Shown: positions 17,810-27,275 of the stretch, one piece after another
How positions within the stretch are numbered: the stretch's first letter is position 1
How the letters are laid out: each line of letters starts with the position of its first letter
Assembly (NCBI RefSeq): GCF_038003045.1
Contig: NZ_JBBOOK010000002.1
Coordinates: 806,001-870,000 of the forward strand
DNA length: 64,000 nt
Direction: 5' to 3'
DNA from: Sporosarcina sp. FSL W7-1349
GTDB taxonomy: Bacteria > Bacillota > Bacilli > Bacillales_A > Planococcaceae
Translations under genes and position numbers: made by a program
The notes under the pieces: generated by a model
Seen by the model: the letters and a program-made list of their open reading frames with translations, nothing else
What the model was told of the DNA's origin: nothing
The model's database searches: none

Positions 17810-20185
17810 TCAATAATCCCTATTCACAATATAATGTAATATATGTTTCAAATAGGGAGTGTTAAACTGCATCTCCTGCAACGTTTCCATTGCGGTACAA
17901 TAATGGTCCCATAGTGATTTTCGGGCGCCCTCGACACCTAGGATTGTTACGAAATTTGAATTATTGTTTTCGACATCTTTTCCAACTGGTTTGCCGAGTA
18001 CAGCCAGATTGCCTTCCACGTCAAGCAAGTCATCCTTAATCTGAAACGCGATACCGGCATGGTAGGCAAATCTTTTCAACGCTTTTAGTTCCCGCTCCTG
18101 TTTCCCTGCTAAAATGGCTGGCATGACGAGAGAAGCTTCAAATGCGATGCCGGTTTTATAAAAGCACATCGTATTCAATTGTTCCAATGTCAACAGTTTG
18201 CCTTTGGAATTCAAGTCCATTGCCTGCCCTTTACACATATCCGCTGTCTTTCCGGCCGAATATTGAATCAAGCGAAGCACCGCTCCCGGGTCAAACTGTT
18301 CAAGTGACGCTTGTTCCTCAACCGCCTTTTGGGTCAGATAAAGGCCAGTTAATTCGGCAACGGCTGTATTATACACATGATGCAGCGTTGGACGCCCTCT
18401 GCGGACAGAAGAATTATCTTGGGCTGGCAGATCATCGAAAATCAGGGAAGCTGTGTGCATATATTCCAATGATTTTAGAAGCGGCATGATTGCAGACTTT
18501 TCCAAGCCATATTCATAAACACCGGTAACCCAAGTCACAATTGGTCTAAGGCGCTTTCCATCGCCTTCCAGACTGTAGTTTGCAGCATTCACGATTGGTT
18601 CTTCTTCCATGAAAGCGGCATCCCCGTTTTCATGGATAGGTAAGATGTTGTTTATCTCGTTGCGTACGGTTTCAGCAATGTGTAAAAAGTCTTCCCGCTC
18701 TTTCCGTTCCTCTTTAAAATGGGCTAACATATGGTCCCGAAGCAGTTTATCAAAGAAATCCACGTCGTCCGCTTGTCGAACCAGCTTTTGGATAAGCCGA
18801 TCGAATTTGAGATCTCCCGGTGCAAAGAGCTCCATCACTTCGTTGTATGTTTTGTCTCCCATCCGCTTTTTAAATCTTTTCAGCCCATTGATTGCACGGT
18901 TTAAAATCACTTCACCTGTCTTGACGTCCGAGTGATACACGGTATGGATCAGATTGGTGATGACCGTCCAGTATAATTCAAAAGGGTTGATAAGATCCGG
19001 ACGCGACCGATGGTATTTCATGTAATAGGTGTAGGGGGTGACTGCATCGGCCTCCCAGTCCTCAAACATATCGGCGAAATCATCGGCCAGCTGGTTGTAA
19101 ATGCCGTAAAAGAATGTTCGGTTGTCAAATCCCTCATCCTCCCCAGCACTCAGCACGGAACGGACAATCAAACGGGACGAAGCAGATTTTAAAATGATCG
19201 GTACATAAAGCTCTTCATTGGTGTAATTAGCATTGGATAAACTCTTTTCCCGGTCCACTTCCTGGGAATGAAAAAACACATACGATTGCTCGAAGAAACT
19301 TTCGTTTGTCTCTTGTCGCAGACATGCCTGAATATACATAAAAGCGTCACGGAGTTCTGAATGAATCGACCGGATCAGCTCTTTATTCATTCCGATCCAA
19401 TCTCCTAATTCAGGTACAGTCCCTGTAATAAGGGTGGTGCGTATCAAACCGGAATATTGTTTTTTCTCCTCACCTGACAAGGCTTCCGAATCCAAAAGAT
19501 CATCAATAAAAGGGTATGTCAAACCATAGGAATAGCCCAGTCTAATCGCTTCATCCAATTTCCGGGTCCGTTCTTCAGCCGGCAGATCATCGTCCATTTC
19601 TTCAACTTGGTGCAGGATGACTCCCGCAATGATTTTAATCAGTTTCCGTTGAGCCTCTTCAGCATTCATCCCCTGTGGAATAAGGGAAGACACGGTCTTC
19701 AATTTGTTCATCACCCAGATCATCGTCGATTCTACGCTTTCCTTCTGAGCCCAACGGTACAACCCGGTGATGCTGAACAAGTCAGCGTTGCCCCCGTCAG
19801 CGGATAGGGGCAGTTGTTTTTTTAATTTGGCTGCCATGTCCCGAATCCGGTTCTGCGTATGCGATGAATTCAGGTCCTTGCCCAAATCTCGCAAGAAAAT
19901 ATAGGAAATGCTTCGATCCAAGTAATGATCCAGTTTCCCGGTGTAGTCCAACCATCGGATATAACTGAAATACTCCTGCGAATCAGCTTTTTCCCTTCCA
20001 CGCAGCAACAAGGAGACCCACGAAGAAGGTAAATGATTCTGTTTCCAAGTTTGTATATCTTTTGTCAAGGTAGTAGCATAGATCTTGTTTACGAGCTGTA
20101 CAGAAAGTGATGCAAAATAATCGACAGCCTTCTTCTCAGCAAGCCGATAACAGGCATCGGCATTTTTTAGTAACTTTTCATTCAC
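17810..20185 (-). CDS. Two-domain isoprenoid synthase-like protein (terpene-synthase-like N-domain fused to polyprenyl synthetase)
   Basis: A 791-residue protein, over twice the length of a normal prenyl diphosphate synthase (about 300-350). The C-terminal half is a clear trans-isoprenyl diphosphate synthase: GKRLRP at 543-548, first Asp-rich motif DDLPAQD at 584-590 followed by RRGRPT, KTG near 677, second motif QIKDDLLD at 715-722 and GKPVGKD at 731-737. The N-terminal half also carries paired Asp motifs at the right spacing for a class I isoprenoid fold, DDLLD at 228-232 and NQLADDFADMFED near 365-376, so it may be a diverged terpene cyclase. I start at GTG 20183-20185, eight bases after GAGGT; a TTG five codons earlier lacks a site. 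Cytosolic; product unknown. Divergent from the sensor kinase gene. Confidence 0.85.
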   Translation of the reverse strand: MNEKLLKNADACYRLAEKKAVDYFASLSVQLVNKIYATTLTKDIQTWKQNHLPSSWVSLLLRGREKADSQEYFSYIRWLDYTGKLDHYLDRSISYIFLRDLGKDLNSSHTQNRIRDMAAKLKKQLPLSADGGNADLFSITGLYRWAQKESVESTMIWVMNKLKTVSSLIPQGMNAEEAQRKLIKIIAGVILHQVEEMDDDLPAEERTRKLDEAIRLGYSYGLTYPFIDDLLDSEALSGEEKKQYSGLIRTTLITGTVPELGDWIGMNKELIRSIHSELRDAFMYIQACLRQETNESFFEQSYVFFHSQEVDREKSLSNANYTNEELYVPIILKSASSRLIVRSVLSAGEDEGFDNRTFFYGIYNQLADDFADMFEDWEADAVTPYTYYMKYHRSRPDLINPFELYWTVITNLIHTVYHSDVKTGEVILNRAINGLKRFKKRMGDKTYNEVMELFAPGDLKFDRLIQKLVRQADDVDFFDKLLRDHMLAHFKEERKEREDFLHIAETVRNEINNILPIHENGDAAFMEEEPIVNAANYSLEGDGKRLRPIVTWVTGVYEYGLEKSAIMPLLKSLEYMHTASLIFDDLPAQDNSSVRRGRPTLHHVYNTAVAELTGLYLTQKAVEEQASLEQFDPGAVLRLIQYSAGKTADMCKGQAMDLNSKGKLLTLEQLNTMCFYKTGIAFEASLVMPAILAGKQERELKALKRFAYHAGIAFQIKDDLLDVEGNLAVLGKPVGKDVENNNSNFVTILGVEGARKSLWDHYCTAMETLQEMQFNTPYLKHILHYIVNRDY

Positions 20186-20371
20186 ACTACATGACCTCAA
20201 CTTCGTATTTTTTGGATGTCTGTGATAATAACCATTTCTACTATATGCAATTGCAAAGCATTGTCTGAATGATGTACATGCCTTGGCATTACAAACCTAA
20301 ACAAATACTAACATATTATCCGGGATTACTATTATGATTGGATGGCATAGCATTGTTAGGAGCCGACAAAA

Positions 20372-22027
20372 ATGAGTCTAATCCATAAAAGACAGGGTAA
20401 AAACCCGCATCTTCAACCAAATATCATTATTAGCTTCAAAATGAAAATGATTTTACTAGTAGCTGCCCTTTCCATGGCGATTATTACGGTAATCGGACTT
20501 TTTATTGGTCATTTCATATCCGTCACGATGGAAGCTCAAGTCGGGGACCGCGCGCTTAGTGTAGCTGAAAGTGTTGCGCATATTCCTGAACTGGCCGAGG
20601 CCTTCGGGCAAGAGGATCCCTCATCTATTATCAATCCCCTTGTTGCACCCATTCAAAAAGCGACAAAGGCTGAATTCATTGTCGTCGGCAATACGAAGGA
20701 AATTCGGTATGCCCACCCTGACATCGACAAAATCGGAAAGAAAATGGTCGGAGAAGACAATGAAAAAGCGTTGATTGATGGCGAGTCGTATGTCTCGAAA
20801 GCTGCAGGGTCCTTGGGTGACTCGGTGCGAGCCAAAGTCCCCGTATATTTGGACGGAAAAATTGTGGGCGTCGTATCGGTCGGATTTTTAGTGAATGATA
20901 TCCAATCGATCATAAGGTCTTATAATATCCACTTATGGATTGTCTTATTAAATATAGCGATAGCCGCGGTAATCGGTGCCATTCTTATTGCATCTTATAT
21001 TAAAAAAGTATTGTTCGGTTTAGAACCGGAAGAGATTGCTCATCTATTCGTCCAAAAAGAGACGATTCTCCAATCAACGCATGAAGGCATTATTGCGGTG
21101 AATCAACACGGTATGATTACGATGATTAATGTTGCGGCGCAGCGTTTATTGTTCAATCAAGTCACTCATCCCAATCAATATGAAGGAAAGTCCATCAAGG
21201 AATTGGAACAGGCAAAGCAATTACTCCATTTTCTTCAAGATGAAAATGATCGAATCGATCAAGAGCTGGTGATTGGCAAAACAATTGTTTTTGCTAATAA
21301 AGTTCCTATTTTTCACGAAAAGTCATTGATCGGGACAGTCTTCACATTTCGGAACAAAACTGAAATTGATTTGTTAACAAAGGAACTGACATCGATAAAA
21401 CAATATACAAATGCGTTGCGAGCCCAAACGCATGAATTTTCAAACAAGCTTTATACGATCCTTGGATTATTACAGCTCGATAAAAAGGAAGAAGCGCTAT
21501 CTTATATTCATCAGGAAAGCTCGCTGCAAAAAAACTGGATTCGTTTGCTCATTCAGAAAGTGTCTGACCCACAAGTAAGCGGCCTTTTACTTGGCAAAAT
21601 AAATCAGGCGAGTGAGTTAGGGATCGAAATCAGAATTCAAGAGGATAGCAGACTGGCAACCCCTTTATATGAAAAGCAAAGAGAAGCCCTGTTGACTGCC
21701 ATCGGGAATTTGATTGATAATGCGATGGATGCAGTGAGAAAAAATCCACCAGATGATCGGAAAATCGCGATATTTTTTACGGATATCGGAAAGGATATCA
21801 TTTTTGAAATAGACGATGCGGGTGAGGGCGTACCTGATTTATATGTAAAAATGATTTTTGACCAAGGATTTACATTAAAGAAGGGCGAACATGGCGGTTT
21901 CGGGTTGGCGCTGACAAAGCAACTGATTGAGGGAGTAAACGGAGAACTTTATTTAGAAGAAGGTGATCTGGGCGGGGCAAGCTTCGTGCTTTCCATGCCA
22001 AAAGAAAGGGGTGAATCGGATGCTTGA
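20372..22027 (+). CDS. Sensor histidine kinase of the CitA/DcuS/DctS family
   Basis: A 551-residue membrane sensor. Seen: two membrane segments (about 27-47 and 188-208) bracketing an extracytoplasmic PDC/sCache domain (50-185) that in this family binds citrate or C4-dicarboxylates, a PAS domain (225-335), the phosphoacceptor H354 in RAQTHEFSNKLYTILGLLQL (the CitA-type H-box), and ATPase motifs NLIDNAMDAV near 445, DDAGEGVP near 485 and GFGLALTKQLIEG near 510. The stop overlaps the start of the response regulator gene. The citrate transporter gene downstream suggests citrate as signal. Confidence 0.93.
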   Translation: MSLIHKRQGKNPHLQPNIIISFKMKMILLVAALSMAIITVIGLFIGHFISVTMEAQVGDRALSVAESVAHIPELAEAFGQEDPSSIINPLVAPIQKATKAEFIVVGNTKEIRYAHPDIDKIGKKMVGEDNEKALIDGESYVSKAAGSLGDSVRAKVPVYLDGKIVGVVSVGFLVNDIQSIIRSYNIHLWIVLLNIAIAAVIGAILIASYIKKVLFGLEPEEIAHLFVQKETILQSTHEGIIAVNQHGMITMINVAAQRLLFNQVTHPNQYEGKSIKELEQAKQLLHFLQDENDRIDQELVIGKTIVFANKVPIFHEKSLIGTVFTFRNKTEIDLLTKELTSIKQYTNALRAQTHEFSNKLYTILGLLQLDKKEEALSYIHQESSLQKNWIRLLIQKVSDPQVSGLLLGKINQASELGIEIRIQEDSRLATPLYEKQREALLTAIGNLIDNAMDAVRKNPPDDRKIAIFFTDIGKDIIFEIDDAGEGVPDLYVKMIFDQGFTLKKGEHGGFGLALTKQLIEGVNGELYLEEGDLGGASFVLSMPKERGESDA

Positions 22028-22727
22028 TGCGATTCAAGTATTAATTGTGGAAGACGACTTTCGAATCGCGGAGATCAACCGTCAATTTGTTAATCGTGTG
22101 GAAGGATTTGTCGTAGCGGGGATCGTAAAAACAGGAGATGAGGCACTCACTTATTTGCGCGGCGCCAGCGATTTGCCACAGCTTATTTTATTGGATGTCT
22201 ACATTCCCGACGTTCAAGGATTAGATTTGTTTTGGACATTGCGAAACGAGTTTACTGAAATTGATGTCATTATGATGACAGCTGCAAATGAAGTGGAGAC
22301 CATTGTAGAAGCACTGCGTGGCGGAATTTTCGATTACATGGTAAAACCAGTGGACTTTGACCGATTTGAACGAACGCTATTGAGTTTCCGAAACCAAAGG
22401 CATCTTTTGACGACAAAGACAGAGCTCATGCAAGAAGAAATCGACCTGCTGACGGGCTTGCAGATTACCTCAATGCCACCAAGAGAAGATGATGAAAGGT
22501 TGCCGAAAGGAATCGATCAACTGACTTTGGACAAGATAAAGCGGATTTTACAAGAAAGCGGTGAATCTGGCATCACGGCATTGGATGCCGGAAGCAACGT
22601 AGGGGTGAGCCGATCGACCGCCAGGCGATATCTGGAATATTTAGTGTCCATAAAAGAAGCGGATGCCCAGTTGAAGTACGGGGATATCGGGCGTCCCGAG
22701 CGAAAATACGTGCCGTGGACAAAATGA
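22020..22727 (+). CDS. Response regulator of the CitB/DctR/MalR family
   Basis: A 235-residue regulator. Seen: receiver domain with acidic pocket EDD near residue 11-13, phospho-acceptor Asp59 in LILLDVYIPD, switch Thr in MMTAA and Lys in DYMVKPVDF near 105, then a C-terminal HTH_CitT-like DNA-binding domain with SGITALDAGSNVGVSRSTARRYLEYLV. The start is ATG 22020, overlapping the kinase stop by eight bases. It is expected to activate the CitMHS gene 210 bases downstream when phosphorylated. Confidence 0.93.
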   Translation: MLDAIQVLIVEDDFRIAEINRQFVNRVEGFVVAGIVKTGDEALTYLRGASDLPQLILLDVYIPDVQGLDLFWTLRNEFTEIDVIMMTAANEVETIVEALRGGIFDYMVKPVDFDRFERTLLSFRNQRHLLTTKTELMQEEIDLLTGLQITSMPPREDDERLPKGIDQLTLDKIKRILQESGESGITALDAGSNVGVSRSTARRYLEYLVSIKEADAQLKYGDIGRPERKYVPWTK

Positions 22728-22937
22728 ACAAAACGTTCAGAATGCACATTAGTGTTTTTAATTAAATAAACTTATACTCATAACCTTTCTATGATAAATT
22801 TCTAACTAGAATATTTTGAAATAGAGATGGTTATTTTTTTGTACGGCGATGTTTTTGCATCAAGGATGTATCCGCTTGCAGAAATGAATGCCCTTCTCTT
22901 TCATAAGTGCACTTCTGTTCACTGGAAAGGAGATAAT

Positions 22938-24272
22938 ATGCTCAGTATTATAGGTTTAATAACGATTGTCATCATTGTAGCACTACTCATAAGCGGAAAA
23001 GTTTCTCCCATAGTCGGGCTTGTGTTAGTGCCAGTTGTAGGAGCATTTGCTGCAGGCTTCAGTTTCGATGAAATTGGTGTGTTTTTCACAGAAGGAACTA
23101 CGAAAGTTGCAAGCGTTGCCATTATGTTCATCTTTGCCATTTTATTTTTTGGAATTATGCAAGACGTCGGATTATTCGACCCGCTTATTAATCGGATGAT
23201 TGCGATTTCACGTGGGAATGTCATTGCAGTTGCAATTGCGACCGTTATCATTGCCGCAATTGCGCACTTGGACGGATCCGGTGCATCGACATTCCTTATT
23301 ACTATTCCTGCATTGTTGCCATTGTACAAACGCTTGAAAATGAACCCTTATTTACTTCTAATGCTTGTCGGAACTGCCGCATCTATCATGAATATGGTTC
23401 CTTGGGCAGGTCCGCTTGGTAGAACGGCTTCTGTGCTGGATCTGGATGTTACGGAACTTTGGAAACCATTGATTCCAATTCAAATTATCGGTCTTGTTTT
23501 ATTAGTCATGATTGCCGTCATATTGGGCTATCGTGAAAAACGATTGATTGCGAAACGAGCTGTAGCAGGAGAAGAGCTTGAGGATGAAATTTCTGAGGCA
23601 ACGATTGCTGATGCACAAGTGGCGGCGGCTGTAGCAGAAGAGAATGATTTATTACGTCCAAAACTTCTTTGGATCAATGCCCTTCTGGCGATTGCTGTGA
23701 TCGGCGTGCTTGTATGGGGCATTATTCCGGCAGGTTTTGCGTTCATGATCGGTGTCAGTATTGCATTGCCACTCAACTTCCCGAAAGTAAAAGATCAAAT
23801 GGAACGCATTAAAGTGCACGCACCAGGCGGAATTATGATGGCGACGATTATTTTGGCCGCTGGATCTTTCTTAGGTATTTTAAACGGTACGAATATGCTG
23901 ACGTCAATTGCCACAGATTTAGTAACCGTTCTACCGGCATTTGTTGCTCCGTATTTACATCTCATTATCGGTATATTCGGCGTACCTTTCGACTTGCTGC
24001 TAAGCACGGATGCATACTATTTTGCCCTGTTGCCAATTATTGATCAGGTTGCCCTTACATTCGGCATCCCATCACTTTCCACGGCTTACGCAATGATCAT
24101 CGGAAACATTGTCGGTACATTCGTAAGCCCATTATCACCTGCACTTTGGTTAGCGCTTGGGCTCGCTGGCCTGGAAATGGGGAAACATATCCGTTATTCC
24201 TTCATGATGATGTGGGGACTCAGCATTGTTCTGTTAATTATTGCAGTTTTGCTTGGTGTTATTGTAATTTAA
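22938..24272 (+). CDS. CitMHS-family metal-citrate/proton symporter
   Basis: A 444-residue integral membrane transporter with about 12 helices. Seen: MLSIIGLITIVIIVALLISGKVSPIVGLVLVPVVGA at the N-terminus, AHLDGSGASTFLITIPALLPLYKRLKMNP near residue 110 and PWAGPLGRTASVL near 155, both CitM/CitH signatures, and GNIVGTFVSPLSPALWLALGLAG near 400. CitM-type proteins import citrate complexed with divalent metals. I start at ATG 22938 after AAAGGAGAT; the open frame runs 37 codons upstream without support. The two-component system directly upstream is the likely activator. Strong terminator downstream. Confidence 0.92.
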   Translation: MLSIIGLITIVIIVALLISGKVSPIVGLVLVPVVGAFAAGFSFDEIGVFFTEGTTKVASVAIMFIFAILFFGIMQDVGLFDPLINRMIAISRGNVIAVAIATVIIAAIAHLDGSGASTFLITIPALLPLYKRLKMNPYLLLMLVGTAASIMNMVPWAGPLGRTASVLDLDVTELWKPLIPIQIIGLVLLVMIAVILGYREKRLIAKRAVAGEELEDEISEATIADAQVAAAVAEENDLLRPKLLWINALLAIAVIGVLVWGIIPAGFAFMIGVSIALPLNFPKVKDQMERIKVHAPGGIMMATIILAAGSFLGILNGTNMLTSIATDLVTVLPAFVAPYLHLIIGIFGVPFDLLLSTDAYYFALLPIIDQVALTFGIPSLSTAYAMIIGNIVGTFVSPLSPALWLALGLAGLEMGKHIRYSFMMMWGLSIVLLIIAVLLGVIVI

Positions 24273-24276
24273 AAGC

Positions 24277-24323
24277 AAAAAAGGTATCAGACACTCCCGA
24301 GCGGTTGTGCTGATACCTTTTTT
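24277..24323 (+). terminator. Hairpin terminator of the citrate transporter gene
   Basis: AAAAAAGGTATCAG (24277-24290) pairs perfectly with CTGATACCTTTTTT (24310-24323). The symmetric A/T runs also allow use from the minus strand. Confidence 0.85.
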
Positions 24324-24395
24324 CTTGCTATCTCTGGAAGGGTTTTATCAGGCCAAAACTACTTCGTATAATCCTCTTGAGCCGTCGGCAACTTT

Positions 24396-25592
24396 CTACT
24401 TCTCCAACAACTCCTCCGAAAGCAGCGTAAACCCCTCGATTACCGCATCCTCCTCCACCTCGATCAATAAGCAGCGCTTGCCGTCGACAGTAACTTGTCT
24501 CACAAACCGTAAGTCTTGCGGGCTGATAGCGATATTGGCTACTTTCGTTTCGATTTTGATCGATTTCGATGTATAGCTCGGGACGATATGCGTCGCTTTC
24601 AACTCATATGATTTGTCTTCGACCACTTTCTGAAAGGCCCTTTCCACTTTTTCCGTACTTACATCTTTCACACCGCTCGCCTTCAGCACACGTTCCACTT
24701 CTTTCGTGTCCAACGTGGGGAGACTCTCATCTTCTTTTTCATTCTCCTCTTCCACAACCAACAAACTGTTGATTTCGTCGTAGACGTTGGCGAGGGTTCG
24801 TGTTTTCACTTCTTCCCCGACCACTTCCTTGACGATCTCCTCAAAGACAGCTTTATCATCTTCGGCTGTCATGATTTCCTCACCATTAAGGACATTTTCG
24901 ATAAGATGGAAATCCGGCTTATTCGCTTTGCCAGCTGCATACAGGAGGTGATTGACATCCGCAGCGTTATTCGTAAAGCAAGGGAATAAAAAACCGCCAA
25001 TCGGAGAAGTGAGATTGATGATGGGATCGCTCATAAAACTCGACTTAAACTCCCGTTCGGTAAAATCGAACACGAGGGACCGCTTCGGCTGTTCGGTCTG
25101 ATTCATGCTGCAGAGGATAAAGGGGGTGGAATAGACCTCATCTCGTTCCGCAACCTCATATTCTTCCGAATGCCGTTTCGTCGGCTTGAAATAGGTGCCG
25201 CGAATGAAAGTGACGACTAAATCCTTTTCATATTGGACGTCCTGCACCATCTTCAGGGCAAGGCGTTGCATATCCGCCTTCCAATCTACGACGTCCTCAG
25301 CATGAAGCCCCGCATACAAAAGCTGTTGCGCATGATCCGTCTGCTCCTCCGCTGGACGCTGGAACTTCACCTCAAACAGCTTCATATCCAATTTCCCGCC
25401 TAACACTTTCTTGAAATTGGCGAGAAACAGTTCCTGCTGCTCCCGATCCAACAGGGAAAACGGCTGGCCCTTCTCATGATAGATTTCACTGCTTTCCTGT
25501 CTGATGTATACGTTGTAAATATCATTGATTTTCAGTAAATCGGTATCCAACTTGAAATGTTTGCGAATATCCGCGATATCCTTCTTGTTCAT
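24396..25592 (-). CDS. DUF4317 family protein
   Basis: A 398-residue protein matching the DUF4317 family by its opening MNKKDIADIRKHFKLDTDLL and LKINDIYNVYI, followed by EIYHEKGQPFSLLDREQQELFLANFKKVL. Highly charged and soluble with no signal peptide or membrane segment. The middle contains FDFTEREFKSSFMSDPIINLTSPIGGFLFP. The function of the family is not known to me. Monocistronic; ATG start after GGGGAGTGG. The intergenic stretch upstream (25593-25794) shows nothing I can name. Confidence 0.8.
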   Translation of the reverse strand: MNKKDIADIRKHFKLDTDLLKINDIYNVYIRQESSEIYHEKGQPFSLLDREQQELFLANFKKVLGGKLDMKLFEVKFQRPAEEQTDHAQQLLYAGLHAEDVVDWKADMQRLALKMVQDVQYEKDLVVTFIRGTYFKPTKRHSEEYEVAERDEVYSTPFILCSMNQTEQPKRSLVFDFTEREFKSSFMSDPIINLTSPIGGFLFPCFTNNAADVNHLLYAAGKANKPDFHLIENVLNGEEIMTAEDDKAVFEEIVKEVVGEEVKTRTLANVYDEINSLLVVEEENEKEDESLPTLDTKEVERVLKASGVKDVSTEKVERAFQKVVEDKSYELKATHIVPSYTSKSIKIETKVANIAISPQDLRFVRQVTVDGKRCLLIEVEEDAVIEGFTLLSEELLEK

Positions 25593-25794
25593 CTATGTTC
25601 CCACTCCCCGGTTAGTAAGATTCAAAAAAAGAGCATCCAAAGCTAACCGTTCAGCTTGTGACGCTCATTTATTATAACAGGGTTCCGACATAGGCAGGAA
25701 TGAATCGACGTTACGTGGAGTTAGCAGATTAATTCCTATCGTGTAAGTTTTAACCTACAATGATAGGAAAGGGCTGAGGAAATTAGGGATTTCG

Positions 25795-25962
25795 ATGATG
25801 TGCGGATCAAAATGCTTCCTAGTGGACATGGAAGTGAAAGGGACGAGGGAAATCAAGCAAGTCACTGCAAGAAACTCCATCGGCGCGAGAAAAGTCGTCA
25901 GAGGGGAATTGGGAGCTGAAGTAAAAATTTTATCCGTTAAAGAAGAAAAGCGAAACCGTTGA
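25795..25962 (+). CDS. Small 55-residue basic protein, function unknown
   Basis: A short frame below usual cut-offs. It opens with two consecutive ATGs (MMCGSKCFLVDMEVKG), continues TREIKQVTARNSIGARKVVRG and ends in a lysine/arginine-rich tail. The alternating hydrophobic pattern suggests a small beta-rich domain. No clear AGGAGG; a weak AGG lies 15 bases upstream. It is followed 13 bases later by a terminator. I do not recognise the family. Coding is supported by composition, by the fit between the upstream region and the terminator, and by no overlap with other genes. Confidence 0.5.
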   Translation: MMCGSKCFLVDMEVKGTREIKQVTARNSIGARKVVRGELGAEVKILSVKEEKRNR

Positions 25963-25974
25963 ACTGCCTAAGCA

Positions 25975-26013
25975 AAAAGCTAACTACCCATCAGGAATGG
26001 ATAATTAGCTTTT
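25975..26013. terminator. Bidirectional hairpin terminator
   Basis: AAAAGCTAA pairs with TTAGCTTTT with an inner CCAT/ATGG helix. It lies between the small plus-strand gene and the convergent SDR gene. Confidence 0.75.
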
Positions 26014-26022
26014 CATTAACAA

Positions 26023-26748
26023 TTAGAATGGATTTGTTGCGATGAAGCTTGCTGTTTTCGTGTAAATACGTGGATTCAGCTTTAATTGGTTGACGATAAC
26101 TTCGGCAATATCTTCAGCTTGGATTAGTTTAGCATCGTCATTTTCTTTAATTAAACTTAAATCCAATGCCAAATCCGTGGCAACCGTACTAGGGGTCAAT
26201 GCAGAAACCCGAATATTATTTCGGCGAACTTCCTGCGCCAATGATTCGGTGAACCCGATCACGCCAAACTTGGATGCACTATATGCACTGGATGTCGCTG
26301 CCCCATTTAAACCATTCGTCGAGGAGATCGTAATGATGTCTCCCCCATTTTTTTCGATTAACTGAGGCAAAACGGCACGGGTCACATAATAAGTCCCCAT
26401 TAAGTTCACATCAATAATCTTCTTCCATTCCTCCGGATCCATATCCAACACAGATGCAAATGAAGCAATTCCTGCATTGTTAATTAAAATATCGGCAGAC
26501 CCTAAGTCATTCGTTAAGGAAGCAATCGCTGCTTCCACTTGCTCTTTCGAGGACACATCGGCCGCAGCATACGCTACGTTGACACCTAATGTTTTAATAT
26601 CCGCGGCCACTTCTTTCAACGTGGACTCAGTTCTTGCGAGCAACCCGACATGTACGCCTTCTTTTGCTAATGCGATCGCAGTCGCCTTCCCGATTCCTCG
26701 TGCTGCGCCCGTGATGAACGCGACTTTTCCATGTAATGATTGTGCCAT
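26023..26748 (-). CDS. Short-chain dehydrogenase, FabG-like 3-oxoacyl reductase type
   Basis: A 241-residue classical SDR. Seen: TGAARGIGKATAIALAKEG for NAD(P) binding near residue 13, ARTEST at the end of strand beta2 (basic residue favouring NADPH), NNAGIAS near 88, catalytic Ser in TISSTNGLNG, and the YSASK motif (Tyr, Lys) near 153. I start at ATG 26746-26748 after GGAGACA, six codons inside the longest frame. It resembles Bacillus YoxD/FabG-like reductases. The substrate is unknown. A weak version of the TetR-type operator may lie upstream (26772-26790). Monocistronic. Confidence 0.88.
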   Translation of the reverse strand: MAQSLHGKVAFITGAARGIGKATAIALAKEGVHVGLLARTESTLKEVAADIKTLGVNVAYAAADVSSKEQVEAAIASLTNDLGSADILINNAGIASFASVLDMDPEEWKKIIDVNLMGTYYVTRAVLPQLIEKNGGDIITISSTNGLNGAATSSAYSASKFGVIGFTESLAQEVRRNNIRVSALTPSTVATDLALDLSLIKENDDAKLIQAEDIAEVIVNQLKLNPRIYTKTASFIATNPF

Positions 26749-26840
26749 TTTGCTGTCTCCTTCCATGCTGTCTGTACGATCGCTCCCATTATACGATGAA
26801 TGGGGATTAGAGGCATGGATTTGGTTTTGAGATTCGAATG

Positions 26841-27119
26841 TTATGGCTGATCTTCCACAATCTCCTGCACTTCGTTCAATTGCTGTTTCATCAAGTTCAA
26901 CTGTTCTTTGTTTTGCCGAACCGTATCCTTATGCTCATCATGTTGTTCCGCATTCACGACGGCGTTTTCCGCACGTGCTATTGAATTGAAAGCATGCTCG
27001 ATCGCTATCTCTTCTGGATGCGACATCGCTTGTTTCACGGAACGTTCTGCCTTTTGAACAGAGTTGTTTGAAAACGTACCTGGATGTAGCTTTTTCCAAC
27101 TTGGTGTATCTTTGGCCAT
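26841..27119 (-). CDS. Small hydrophilic helical protein, function unknown
   Basis: A 92-residue protein starting MAKDTPSWKKLHPGTFSNNS, then a long charged helix (SVKQAMSHPEEIAIEHAFNS, followed by IARAENAVVNAEQH and NLMKQQLNEVQEIVEDQP). No signal or membrane segment; it looks like a coiled coil or stress-type small protein. Strong AGGAAGGGAAG site. A decayed, frameshifted relative of the same gene lies at about 56209-56400, so the family has more than one copy in this genome. The family is not recognised. Confidence 0.7.
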   Translation of the reverse strand: MAKDTPSWKKLHPGTFSNNSVQKAERSVKQAMSHPEEIAIEHAFNSIARAENAVVNAEQHDEHKDTVRQNKEQLNLMKQQLNEVQEIVEDQP

Positions 27120-27275
27120 TGATATTACTTCCCTTCCTGATATTTAACGACGAGCTTAGTATTGTGAAATGTCTTGGAAATATGCGTGGACAGAAGGGAA
27201 TGGACTACTTGGAAGGAGGATGGTTATGATATTCTTTGTGTAAGCGGGACAAACTAGGTGAATGTGAGGTTGTTT

